Source: DASRAU01 sp035638075 (lineage in GTDB: Bacteria > Acidobacteriota > Polarisedimenticolia > Gp22-AA2). From it: a stretch of DNA of 64,000 bases. The stretch is from assembly GCA_035638075.1 (NCBI GenBank), contig DASRAU010000034.1:124001-188000 (forward strand). The letters are read 5' to 3'. Of the stretch, positions 44,388 to 51,972 are shown piece after piece (the first letter of the stretch is position 1; every line of letters starts with the position of its first letter). Made by a program: the position numbers and the translations under genes. The notes under the pieces were generated by a model, which saw nothing but the letters and a program-made list of their open reading frames with translations, was not told the DNA's origin and made no database searches.

Positions 44388-44404
44388 CTGGCACCGTCAT
44401 TGCT
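44388..44404 (+). promoter_or_regulatory. Sigma-54-type promoter of paralog 2
   Basis: CTGGCACCGTCATTGCT agrees with the sigma-54 consensus YTGGCAC-N5-TTGCW at every fixed position, with ten bases between GG and GC. The start site would be near 44415, about 55 nt before TTG 44471. Confidence 0.8.
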
Positions 44405-44470
44405 GGACCGGTCGTCGTAGCCCGCTCATCGTCCAATAAAACATGACCCGTTCGCCGAGGCGCGGGATCG

Positions 44471-44836
44471 TTGGCCGGTAATTGCCGCAGCGCGCGTCGG
44501 CGCCCGCTGTGGGACGCGTGCGGCCTGTCCATCTTCGTGCTGCTGGTGTCGTGGAACCCCGTCACGACCAACTGTCGCGGCGGCCCCCTGCTCACGCCGA
44601 TCGATCACTACGAGCTGACGATCTTCGAGATGCGGGTCATCGGGATGAGCGGCAGCAATCCCATCTACTTGCGCTCGTTCAGCCGCTCGACGACCACGAC
44701 CAGCAGCGACGTGGATCCGCCGGTCGGCGGTGTCGTCGGCTGGGACGACATGTGGTCGGGCACCTGGACCATCCAGAATCCTCCCGTCACCGCGGTGTCG
44801 ATGGCGGGGAACCGCAGCGGCGAGCCCTGTCCTTAA
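44471..44836 (+). CDS. Small exported protein of unknown family, paralog 2
   Basis: A 121-residue protein closely similar to the gene just upstream: ARRRPLWDACGLSIFVLLVSW is the export helix and PIDHYELTIFEMRVIGMSG, YLRSFSRSTTTT, DVDPPVGGVVGWDDMWSGTW and EPCP are shared. The reading frame has no ATG; the only near-start codon is TTG 44471, as an in-frame stop lies at 44444. The ATG at 44443 is in another frame. The N-terminus is therefore about ten residues shorter than in paralog 1. The conserved mature part suggests the gene is still functional. It has the best sigma-54-like promoter of the three. Confidence 0.7.
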   Translation: MAGNCRSARRRPLWDACGLSIFVLLVSWNPVTTNCRGGPLLTPIDHYELTIFEMRVIGMSGSNPIYLRSFSRSTTTTSSDVDPPVGGVVGWDDMWSGTWTIQNPPVTAVSMAGNRSGEPCP

Positions 44837-44861
44837 CGGGGGCGCACCGGTCCGGGGTGGG

Positions 44862-44952
44862 TGGCGGAGAGGGTGGGATTCGAACCCACGTGGGGATTGC
44901 TCCCCAACCCGCTTTCGAGGCGGGCCCGTTGCGACCACTTCGGTACCTCTCC
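44862..44952 (-). tRNA. tRNA-Ser(CGA)
   Basis: Leftward tRNA with acceptor GGAGAGG/CCTCTCC, anticodon loop CTCGAAA (anticodon CGA, reads UCG), a long class II variable arm built on GGGGAGCAATCCCC, and T-arm GTGGG-TTCGAAT-CCCAC. The CCA end is encoded (44862-44864). It lies 25 bp after paralog 2 on the opposite strand. Confidence 0.97.
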
Positions 44953-45010
44953 GGGGGCGCGATTCTATCGCATACTGGCGGCCGTCCCCCGTCCGGACAA
45001 GGAGGTACTC

Positions 45011-45460
45011 ATGCGCATCCTGGTGGCGTACGACGGATCCCCTTCGGCGGATCTCGCGGTCGAGGAGATGGCGCGGCGCCCCTGGCCGGCGGGCAGCGCC
45101 GTGCGGCTCATCGGCGTGCTGGAAGACGCCACGCCGGTGCCGGCCGAGGTGGGCATCGACGTCTACGGGCCGGTCCTGGAGAAGCTGAGGCTGTCGCAGC
45201 GCCAGGCGCTCGAGGCCGGGCTGCGCAAGGCGGTGACGCGCTTCTCGGGGCGGACCGACCTTCAGGCCGACGTGATGCTGCGTGAAGGCGCGGTGGTGCG
45301 GACGCTCCTCGAGGCCATCCGCGAGTTCCATGCCGACCTCGTGGTCGCAGGGTCGCACGGGGCGAAGGGGTTCGAGCGCCTCGTGCTGGGCAGCGTCAGC
45401 CACGCGCTCGTGACCCACGCTCCCTGTCACGTCGAGATCATCAAGCGGCCGCAAGCCTAA
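45011..45460 (+). CDS. Universal stress protein (UspA family)
   Basis: A 149-residue single-domain USP. MRILVAYDGSPSADLAVEEM opens the fold, and the ATP-binding motif G-x2-G-x9-G-S appears as GSHGAKGFERLVLGS near the C-terminus, so this member should bind ATP. LREGAVVRTLLEAIREFHADLVVAGSHG is typical. GGAGG stands six bases before ATG 45011. USPs are made under growth arrest or stress and act in the cytoplasm. The stop overlaps that of the facing enoyl-CoA hydratase gene by two bases. Confidence 0.93.
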   Translation: MRILVAYDGSPSADLAVEEMARRPWPAGSAVRLIGVLEDATPVPAEVGIDVYGPVLEKLRLSQRQALEAGLRKAVTRFSGRTDLQADVMLREGAVVRTLLEAIREFHADLVVAGSHGAKGFERLVLGSVSHALVTHAPCHVEIIKRPQA

Positions 45461-46254
45461 CGGTGCTTCCAGGCGGGCGGACGCTTGTCGAGGAAGGCCC
45501 GAAGCCCTTCGCGGGCATCACCCGTCTTGAGAAGCCGCTTCAGGTAAATCGACTCGACCGAGCGCAGGGCCGGCTCGAGCGGGCCTTCCGCGCCGCGGAG
45601 CATCGCCCGGCGCGCCAGGGCGACCGCGGTTCCCGAGAGTGATGCGACGCGGCGGGCGCGGAGATCGACCGCGGCGTCGAGCTCGACCGACGGGACGACC
45701 TCGCTCACGAATCCGAGACGCAGGGCGCGCTCCGCCGGGAGAGCCTCTCCCCAGAGAATGGCCTCGGCGGCGGCGCGCCGCCCCGCCATCCGGGGCAACA
45801 GGGTCGCTGCGAGCGGCGGGAAGACCCCGAGCCCGATTTCCGGCAGGCCGAGGCGCGCCGAGTACGAAGCAATCGCCACGTCGCAGCACAGGACCACTTC
45901 GAGTCCGCCGCCCAGCGCGTCCCCCTGGACGCGCGCGATCGTCGGGCGCGGGAAGGCCAGCAGGGCGCGGCAGACGGCGTGGAAGGCGCGCAGGCTCCGC
46001 GCGGCCTTCGGCGGCAGGTGCTCGCCGATGTGGACGCCGGCGCTGAACGACCGCCCTTCGGCGGCCACGATGAGCACGCCGACGTCCGCGCGGCCGGCGA
46101 GAGCGCGCAGCGCCGCTGCGATCCCGCGGCAGGTCGCGATGTCGAGGATGTTGAGCGGCGGCCGGCGCAGCGTCAGGCGCGCGACCCGGTCACGCACCGC
46201 GATGTCGAACCCGGCTCCGGTCCCCGTCTGGGGTCGTTTCGCATGTCGCGTCAT
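45457..46254 (-). CDS. Enoyl-CoA hydratase/isomerase family protein
   Basis: A 265-residue crotonase-fold enzyme acting on acyl-CoA substrates. The oxyanion-hole segments are SFSAGVHIGEHLPP (normally FSAGxD) and VQGDALGGGLEVVLCCDVAIAS; GLPEIGLGVFPPLAATLLPRMAG is the family segment that usually carries the catalytic glutamates, with the first Glu in the GGGLE part and the second in LPEIGLG. The Asp of SAGxD is replaced by His (SAGVHIGEH), as seen in dienoyl-CoA hydrolase/isomerase-like relatives. Start ATG 46254. It is divergent from aceK. Exact substrate unknown; cyclohexa-1,5-dienecarbonyl-CoA hydratase-type enzymes share this pattern. Confidence 0.85.
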   Translation of the reverse strand: MTRHAKRPQTGTGAGFDIAVRDRVARLTLRRPPLNILDIATCRGIAAALRALAGRADVGVLIVAAEGRSFSAGVHIGEHLPPKAARSLRAFHAVCRALLAFPRPTIARVQGDALGGGLEVVLCCDVAIASYSARLGLPEIGLGVFPPLAATLLPRMAGRRAAAEAILWGEALPAERALRLGFVSEVVPSVELDAAVDLRARRVASLSGTAVALARRAMLRGAEGPLEPALRSVESIYLKRLLKTGDAREGLRAFLDKRPPAWKHR

Positions 46255-46296
46255 GGTCGCGGATGTTATCCCGCTCTGTGGCAGGATGGCCTCGCG

Positions 46297-48033
46297 ATGA
46301 GCGACCAGGGGCTGTCGAACGAGCGGCTCGCCGTCCACCAGGCGGCCGACCTCATCCACGAGTCGTTCGCGGACTGGCGCGACCGCTTCGGGGCGCTGAC
46401 GCGCACCGCGCGGCGCCACTTCGAGCGCCGTGACTGGCAGGCGATGCAGCGCGACTCGGCGCGCCGTCTCGACCTGCACGGCGAAGGGGTCGGGGAGGCG
46501 ATCGCGCTGCTGGCGCCGGTCCTCAAGGGGCGGCTGGAGGACTGGGTGCTGTGGGGGGCCGTCCGCGAAGCCTACGCGGCCCGCATCCGTGACCGGCATG
46601 ACGCCTCGCTGGCGGAGACCTTCTTCAACTCGATCGTCCGCCAGCTCTTCCGCACCGTCGGCGTCGATCCACGCGTCGAGTTCGTCGGGCCGCCCGAAGC
46701 CGGGGCGGGGCCGGCCGCCGGGGCCGGCGTGACCATCACCTTCCGCCGCGAAGGGACCGACTCCGGCTCGATCGAGCGGCTGGTGCGGACGCTCCTGCGA
46801 CACTACGAGTTCGTCACGGGCTGGGACGATTTCGAGGGCGATGCCGCGCTCATCGCGGCGCGTCTCGCGGGGGACCCGGCGACCGCACGGCTCGAGGCGA
46901 TCGACATGGCGCTGCCGGTCTTCTTCCGCGGCAAGGGAGCCTATCTCGTCGGCCGCGCGCGCACGCCCGCGGGCATCGTGCCGGTCCTGCTCGCGCTCGC
47001 CAATCCCGAGGGCAAAGTCGTGGCGGACGCGCTCCTCCTCACCGAGGACGAGGTGAGCATCGTCTTCTCCTTCGCCCGGTCGTACTTCTTCGTCGAGATG
47101 GACCGGCCGCGCGACCTCGTCGAGTTCCTCTCCGCCATCATGCCGCGCAAGCCGCTCGCCGAGCTGTACAACGCCGTCGGCTGCGACAAGCACGGCAAGA
47201 CGATGCTGTACCGCACGCTGCTGCACCACCTCGAGACGAGCGACGATCGCTTCATCATCGCGCCGGGGCAGCGCGGGATGGTGATGTCGGTGTTCGCGCT
47301 GCAGGGGCTCGACATCGTCTTCAAGGTGATCCGCGACCAGTTCGCGCTGCCGAAGACCGTGACGCACGACGAGGTGCGGGCCAAGTACCGGCTGGTCTTC
47401 CGGCACGACCGCGCCGGGCGCCTGGTGGACGCGCAGGAGTTCGAGCACCTCACCTTCGACCGCGCCCGCTTCGAGCCGGATCTGCTGGCGATGCTCGCGG
47501 ACCTCGCTCCCTCCACCGTCACGACGACCGCCGACCGCGTCGTCATCCGGCACCTCTACACCGAGCGCCGCCTGACCCCGCTCGACGTGTATCTCAAGAC
47601 CGCGCCCGAGGAGAAGGCGCGCCTGGCCGTGCTCGACTACGGTCAGGTGCTGCGCGATCTCGCCGCCACCAACATCTTTCCCGGCGACATGCTCCCGAAG
47701 AACTTCGGGGTCACGCGGCACGGGCGGCTCATCTTCTACGACTACGACGAGCTGTCGCTCCTGTCCGACTGCCGCTTCCGTTACCTGCCACCGCCTGCCG
47801 ACGACTGGGAGGAAGGGGCGGCCGAGCCGGCGTTCCACGTCGGCGAGCGGGACATCTTCCCCGAGGAGTTCCGCGCCTTCCTCGGGTTCAAGGGGGCCGT
47901 CCTGCAGGAGTTCCTGAAGGAGCACGGGGCGCTGCTCACACCGCGCTTCTGGACGGAGATGCAGGAGCGCCTGGCCCGCGGTGAGGTCGTGGACATCTAT
48001 CCTTACGGCGCCGCGCGCCGCCTGCGCGGCTGA
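46297..48033 (+). CDS. aceK: Isocitrate dehydrogenase kinase/phosphatase
   Basis: A 578-residue bifunctional enzyme that phosphorylates and inactivates isocitrate dehydrogenase, and reverses this, sending isocitrate to the glyoxylate shunt during growth on acetate or fatty acids. Length matches AceK (about 570-600). Family marks are HQAADLIHESFADWRDRF, AETFFNSIVRQLF, VFFRGKGAYLVGR, the nucleotide loop APGQRGMVMSVFAL with FKVIRDQFALPK, IRHLYTERRLTPLDVYL, and LAATNIFPGDMLPKNFGVTRHGRLIFYDYDE with the catalytic aspartates. Its substrate gene icd starts 41 bp downstream, an unusually direct pairing; aceA/aceB are not in the window. Start ATG 46297. Confidence 0.96.
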   Translation: MSDQGLSNERLAVHQAADLIHESFADWRDRFGALTRTARRHFERRDWQAMQRDSARRLDLHGEGVGEAIALLAPVLKGRLEDWVLWGAVREAYAARIRDRHDASLAETFFNSIVRQLFRTVGVDPRVEFVGPPEAGAGPAAGAGVTITFRREGTDSGSIERLVRTLLRHYEFVTGWDDFEGDAALIAARLAGDPATARLEAIDMALPVFFRGKGAYLVGRARTPAGIVPVLLALANPEGKVVADALLLTEDEVSIVFSFARSYFFVEMDRPRDLVEFLSAIMPRKPLAELYNAVGCDKHGKTMLYRTLLHHLETSDDRFIIAPGQRGMVMSVFALQGLDIVFKVIRDQFALPKTVTHDEVRAKYRLVFRHDRAGRLVDAQEFEHLTFDRARFEPDLLAMLADLAPSTVTTTADRVVIRHLYTERRLTPLDVYLKTAPEEKARLAVLDYGQVLRDLAATNIFPGDMLPKNFGVTRHGRLIFYDYDELSLLSDCRFRYLPPPADDWEEGAAEPAFHVGERDIFPEEFRAFLGFKGAVLQEFLKEHGALLTPRFWTEMQERLARGEVVDIYPYGAARRLRG

Positions 48034-48074
48034 GTTAGACTCTGCGCGCAACCCATCTCTCAGGAGCGAGCACC

Positions 48075-49358
48075 ATGAGCGAGCAGCGTGGCGAGGTCAT
48101 CGCCCTCAAGGATGGCCGCCTGCAGGTCCCGGATCGGCCGATCCTTCCTTTCATCGAAGGGGACGGGACGGGGCCCGACATCTGGCGCGCGGCCGTGCGT
48201 GTCCTCGACGCTGCGGTGCTGCAGGCCTACGGCGGCCGGCGCGCCATCGTCTGGAAGGAAGTGCTGGCCGGGCAGAAGGCGTACGACCAGACCGGCAACT
48301 GGCTGCCGGACGAGACGGTCGAGGCGTTCCGATCGCATCTCGTCGGCATCAAGGGCCCGCTGACGACGCCGGTCGGCGGCGGCATCCGCTCGCTCAACGT
48401 GGCGCTGCGGCAGATCCTCGATCTCTACGTCTGCCTGCGGCCGGTGCGCTGGTTCAAGGGCGTCCCGTCACCGGTGAAGCATCCCGAGAAGGTGGACATG
48501 GTCATCTTCCGGGAGAACACCGAGGACATCTATGCCGGCATCGAGTTCCAGGAAGGCAGTGCCGAGGTGAAGGCGGTCCTCGCCTTCTTCAAGGAAAAAT
48601 TCCCGGCGCTGTACCGCAAGGTGCGCTTCCCCGGGACGACCGCGATCGGCCTCAAGCCGGTGTCGCGCGAGGGGAGCGAGCGGCTCATCCGCGCCGCCAT
48701 CGAGTACGCCCTGCGGCACAAGCGCAGGAGCGTCACCCTCGTGCACAAGGGCAACATCATGAAGTTCACCGAGGGCGCGTTCCGCAACTGGGGCTACGCG
48801 CTCGCCGAGCGCGAGTTCGGCGACCGCGTGTTCACCAACGAGCACTGGGAGAAGGCGCGCGCGGCGCAGGGCGAGGAGGCGGCCAACGCGGCGCAGAAGC
48901 AGGCGGTCGCGGCCGGGCGTCTCGTCGTCAAGGACGTCATCGCCGACATCTTCCTGCAGCAGGTGTTGACGCGACCGGAGGAGTTCGACGTCATCGCCAC
49001 GCTGAACCTCAACGGCGACTACGCCTCCGATGCGCTGGCGGCGCAGGTCGGCGGTATCGGCATCGCGCCCGGCGGCAACATCAACTACCTCACCGGGCAC
49101 GCGGTCTTCGAGGCGACGCACGGCACCGCTCCCAAGTACGCGAACCTGGACCGGGTCAATCCCGGCTCGGTCGTGCTGTCGGGCGAGATGATGCTGCGCT
49201 ACCTGGGCTGGACCGAGGCCGCCGATCTCGTCGTCCGTGGGATGGACGGCGCCATCGCGGCGCGCACCGTCACCTACGACTTCGCCCGCCTCATGGAAGG
49301 CGCGCGCGAGGTGAAGACCAGCGAGTTCGGCGACGCCATCATCAAGGCCATGCGCTGA
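48075..49358 (+). CDS. icd: NADP-dependent isocitrate dehydrogenase
   Basis: A 427-residue homodimeric TCA-cycle enzyme converting isocitrate to 2-oxoglutarate and CO2. IPFIEGDGTGPDIW-like start, KGPLTTPVGGGIRSLNVALRQ with the serine at about 106 that corresponds to E. coli Ser113, the AceK target, then FRENTEDIYAGIE, HKGNIMKFTEGAFRNWGY, LNLNGDYASDALAAQVGGIGIAPGGNIN and FEATHGTAPKYA. The last segment is the cofactor loop of NADP-type bacterial enzymes. It follows aceK by 41 bp with GGAGCGAGCACC before ATG 48075, so enzyme and regulator are co-expressed. Confidence 0.96.
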   Translation: MSEQRGEVIALKDGRLQVPDRPILPFIEGDGTGPDIWRAAVRVLDAAVLQAYGGRRAIVWKEVLAGQKAYDQTGNWLPDETVEAFRSHLVGIKGPLTTPVGGGIRSLNVALRQILDLYVCLRPVRWFKGVPSPVKHPEKVDMVIFRENTEDIYAGIEFQEGSAEVKAVLAFFKEKFPALYRKVRFPGTTAIGLKPVSREGSERLIRAAIEYALRHKRRSVTLVHKGNIMKFTEGAFRNWGYALAEREFGDRVFTNEHWEKARAAQGEEAANAAQKQAVAAGRLVVKDVIADIFLQQVLTRPEEFDVIATLNLNGDYASDALAAQVGGIGIAPGGNINYLTGHAVFEATHGTAPKYANLDRVNPGSVVLSGEMMLRYLGWTEAADLVVRGMDGAIAARTVTYDFARLMEGAREVKTSEFGDAIIKAMR

Positions 49359-49392
49359 TTCGCCGGAGCGGCACGGTTCGGGCGCAAGACCG

Positions 49393-50100
49393 ATGAAGAT
49401 CCTCTGCGTGCAGCACGTCCCGTTCGAAGGGCCCGGCAGCGTGCGGCCGTGGGCGAAGAGCCGCGGCCATGAGCTTCTGCGTGCCCTTGCCACCGACCCG
49501 GCGACGCTGCCGCCGCCCGACCGCTTCGACTGGCTGGTGCTGATGGGCGGACCGATGGGAGTGCACGACACGCCGCAGCACCCATGGCTGTCGATCGAGA
49601 AGAGCCTCATCCGCGCCGCCCTCGACGCGGGGCGGCGTGTCCTCGGCATCTGTCTCGGGGCCCAGCTGCTCGCGGAAGCGCTCGGCGCCGCCGTGTCGCG
49701 GGCGCCGGAGCGGGAGATCGGCTGGTTCCCGGTGGAGCGCCTCGCGGAGGCCGGCGATCACCCGATCGGCCGCGCGCTGCCAAAGCACTTCACCGCCTTC
49801 CAATGGCACGGCGATACCTTTGCCCTGCCGCAGGGCGCGACCCAGCTGGCGCGCAGCACCGGGTGCGAGCAGCAGGCGTTCGCCATCGGTGAGCGCGTGG
49901 TGGGGCTGCAGTTCCACCTGGAGTTCGCCGGGGAGACGGTGCAGGACCTGATGCGCCACTGTGCAGGCGATCTCGCCCCCGGACCCTTCGTGCAGGCGCC
50001 CGGGAAGATGCTGTGGGAGCCGGGACGCTTCGAGGCGTCGCACCGGCTGCTCGACGGCGTCCTCGACGCCATGGCCGCCGCGGACGCGACGCCTAGGTGA
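49393..50100 (+). CDS. Class I glutamine amidotransferase-like protein
   Basis: A 235-residue stand-alone amidotransferase-like protein of the GuaA/GMP-synthase glutaminase type. The nucleophile cysteine is in GICLGAQLLA (Cys87), the His-Glu pair in GLQFHLEF (His175, Glu177), so a full triad is present. VLMGGPMGVHDTPQHPWLSIEK is a mark of the YfeJ-like or gamma-glutamyl hydrolase-like group. It may hydrolyse glutamine or gamma-glutamyl compounds; the partner synthase, if any, is not adjacent. Start ATG 49393. Its stop overlaps the convergent membrane protein gene by 8 bp. Confidence 0.88.
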   Translation: MKILCVQHVPFEGPGSVRPWAKSRGHELLRALATDPATLPPPDRFDWLVLMGGPMGVHDTPQHPWLSIEKSLIRAALDAGRRVLGICLGAQLLAEALGAAVSRAPEREIGWFPVERLAEAGDHPIGRALPKHFTAFQWHGDTFALPQGATQLARSTGCEQQAFAIGERVVGLQFHLEFAGETVQDLMRHCAGDLAPGPFVQAPGKMLWEPGRFEASHRLLDGVLDAMAAADATPR

Positions 50101-50716
50101 TCGGCGGGCGGTGCGGCGGCCGCCCCCAGTTCTCCAGGAGCAGCACGATCCACACGTAGGCCAGCAGGGTGAACGCCGTCCACCAGAACGACGTCCCGTG
50201 CAGGAGCGGGATGGACAGGAGCGCCAGCAGCATGCCGACGGCGGTCGCCACGAGGAAGCGCCAGATTCCCGGCGCCGCGGCGAAGGTGCGGTTGAACATG
50301 CGGTGCATCGGAATGCCGAGCAGCGACCCGACGATGAGATAGAAGCAGGTGGCGATCGCCAGCCGCGGGCCGGTCTCGATGTCGAACGCCCAGACGCCGA
50401 TGAAGAGCGACATGCCGGCCCGCACGATCTGCAGCGGGTGGCTTCCCATCAGGAGCGAGCCGATGACATGCAGCAGGAGGCTCCCCGAGGCGGCGACGAA
50501 TCCGAGCAGGATGCCCGCCGGCAGCCCCGAGCGCAGCGACGCGCTGAAGCGGGGCAGCCCGCCCCCGAGGCGCTCATCGAGCGCCCCTTCGATGCGCGCC
50601 GCCTCTTCGTAGAGGCGCGCGAGATCGCGCCGCAGGGCGTCCTTGAGGGCCAGCTCATCCGTCTGGCGCGTTGGCCCCGCGCCGGGGCGTTGCCAGTCCC
50701 CGAGCGTCTCGGTCAC
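50093..50716 (-). CDS. Membrane protein of unknown function
   Basis: A 207-residue protein with a soluble, charged N-terminal 55 residues (LKDALRRDLARLYEEAARIEGALDERLG, helical) and about four or five membrane helices (GLPAGILLGFVAASGSLLLHVIGSLL, IVRAGMSLFIGVWAF, RLAIATCFYLIVGSLLGIPM, FLVATAVGMLLALLSIPLL, TAFTLLAYVWIVLLLENW). I do not recognise the family. The GTG at 50716 overlaps the tadA stop as GTGA and is taken as start. Coupling to tadA is probably incidental. Confidence 0.7.
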   Translation of the reverse strand: MTETLGDWQRPGAGPTRQTDELALKDALRRDLARLYEEAARIEGALDERLGGGLPRFSASLRSGLPAGILLGFVAASGSLLLHVIGSLLMGSHPLQIVRAGMSLFIGVWAFDIETGPRLAIATCFYLIVGSLLGIPMHRMFNRTFAAAPGIWRFLVATAVGMLLALLSIPLLHGTSFWWTAFTLLAYVWIVLLLENWGRPPHRPPIT

Positions 50717-51252
50717 GCGCGCACCGTGGCGACGCCGCGCGCGTTCGTCATGCGGGTCCGGTTCGTTGCGGCCGCGCGGCTCGGTGCACCCGGGTGCCGC
50801 CGCGCCTGGAAGAAGTCCCGCAGCAGCGCCGCGCATTCGCCATCGCGCACGCCGCCGTGGACGGAGAAGCGATGGTTCAGATTGGCGAGCGCCGGGGTCG
50901 CGAGCGACGCGACGGCGCCGATCTTCGGATCGCTCGCACCGTAAACGAGCGCACCGATGCGCGCGTGCACCATGGCCCCCAGGCACATGAGGCACGGCTC
51001 GAGGGTCACGACGAGAATCGAGCCGGTCAGCCGGTAATTGCCGACGCGCCGGGCCGCCTGCCGCAGCGCCGCGATCTCGGCGTGTCCGGTCGGGTCGTGC
51101 GCGGCCACGCTGCGGTTCCCGGCCGCGCCGAGGATCTCACCCTCGCGCAGGACCACCGCGCCGACGGGGATCTCCCCGCGGCGTCCGGCGGCGCGGGCGA
51201 GCCTGAGGGCCCGATCCATTCCAGACGAGGCGATGTGGGAAGGAAAGTCCAT
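50713..51252 (-). CDS. tadA: tRNA-specific adenosine deaminase
   Basis: A 179-residue zinc deaminase converting A34 to inosine in tRNA-Arg(ACG), needed to read CGU/CGC/CGA. The zinc/catalytic motifs are HAE at 57-59 (GHAEIAAL) and PCLMC at 86-90 (LEPCLMCLGAM), spaced as in TadA. ARAAGRRGEIPVGAVVL opens the fold, and a basic C-terminal tail (RRHPGAPSRAAATNRTRM) may bind RNA. Start ATG 51252; a second ATG eleven codons in is possible. The expected substrate, tRNA-Arg(ACG), is encoded at 54 kb in this window. Confidence 0.93.
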   Translation of the reverse strand: MDFPSHIASSGMDRALRLARAAGRRGEIPVGAVVLREGEILGAAGNRSVAAHDPTGHAEIAALRQAARRVGNYRLTGSILVVTLEPCLMCLGAMVHARIGALVYGASDPKIGAVASLATPALANLNHRFSVHGGVRDGECAALLRDFFQARRHPGAPSRAAATNRTRMTNARGVATVRA

Positions 51253-51367
51253 GCGTCATCCGCCGCACGCCCTTCCGGGGGCGCCACGGCGGTGGACAGT
51301 CTATCGCAAGCGGGGCGGGACCCTGCCCGGAACCCGGGTCGAATCCGGACTATTCGATGCTGACCAG

Positions 51368-51817
51368 CTATTCGGTGACGACCAGGGCGCCGTTGTTGGA
51401 GAGGCGGCCCACCCCGAAGGTGCGAGCGCACTTGAACTCGAAGGTCCCGGCCATGGCGGGAGTCAGCTCGAGCACGATCGGCTTTTCCGGCGTGAGTTTC
51501 TGCTTGATGCCGAAATCCTTGAAGCGGATGCCGTACGTGTCGTCGCGGCTGACGAAGGTGATGCGCACCGTGTCGCCGAGCTTGACGCGGATGTGGCCCG
51601 GGATGATGCCCCCGTCGGCCGCGGTGATCTGGTACTTGCGCACCTGCCCGGTGCTCTTCACCGCCGCGGCCGGAGCCGGCGCCGCCGCGGCCGCCCTGGC
51701 CGCCTGCGCGCTGTGCTCGTCCGGCTGCTCTTTGGCCCATGCTCCCGCGCTGAGCGCGAGCGCCATCCCGAATCCGGCCAGCAGCCGGGCCCGGCGCGAT
51801 TGCGGATTCGTGTTCAT
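51368..51817 (-). CDS. Cupredoxin-like exported protein lacking most copper ligands
   Basis: A 149-residue protein with a signal peptide (LLAGFGMALALSAGAWA), an Ala/Pro linker, and a cupredoxin fold at about residues 60-149 (KYQITAADGGIIPGHIRVKLGDTVRITFVSRDDTYGIRF ... LELTPAMAGTFEFKCARTFGVGRLSNNGALVV). The overall pattern is that of cytochrome c oxidase subunit II-type or nitrosocyanin-like domains. The ligand positions are mostly replaced: Tyr where the first His is expected, and in the C-terminal loop only the first Cys of the usual Cys-x3-Cys-x3-His-x2-Met remains. It may bind copper differently or not at all. Start ATG 51817. Confidence 0.75.
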   Translation of the reverse strand: MNTNPQSRRARLLAGFGMALALSAGAWAKEQPDEHSAQAARAAAAAPAPAAAVKSTGQVRKYQITAADGGIIPGHIRVKLGDTVRITFVSRDDTYGIRFKDFGIKQKLTPEKPIVLELTPAMAGTFEFKCARTFGVGRLSNNGALVVTE

Positions 51818-51972
51818 GGTCGCACCCCCTCCTTGATCAAGATGAAGAGGGGATGGCCGGAGTCAAGCGACAGCCACCGCTGGATTCGGGCGAGGGGGAC
51901 TGCGTCAGCGATCCGCCGCGAAGTGCCGGCAGCGTGTGCCGAAACCGTGCGCGGTCCGGAGGCGAGGACGGG

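Noticed and set aside
44443..44480. ATG 44443 as start of paralog 2
   Set aside because: It is in a different frame and meets a stop after twelve codons; the conserved protein can only be read from TTG 44471.
42725..44870. Riboswitch or CRISPR array in the repeat-rich leader regions
   Set aside because: Repeats occur only twice, have unequal spacers and no conserved riboswitch core; promoter and palindrome structure explains them better.
45457..48051. A long leftward frame antisense to aceK continuing into the enoyl-CoA hydratase
   Set aside because: aceK on the other strand has full family motifs; the shadow part has none. Only 45457-46254 is real.
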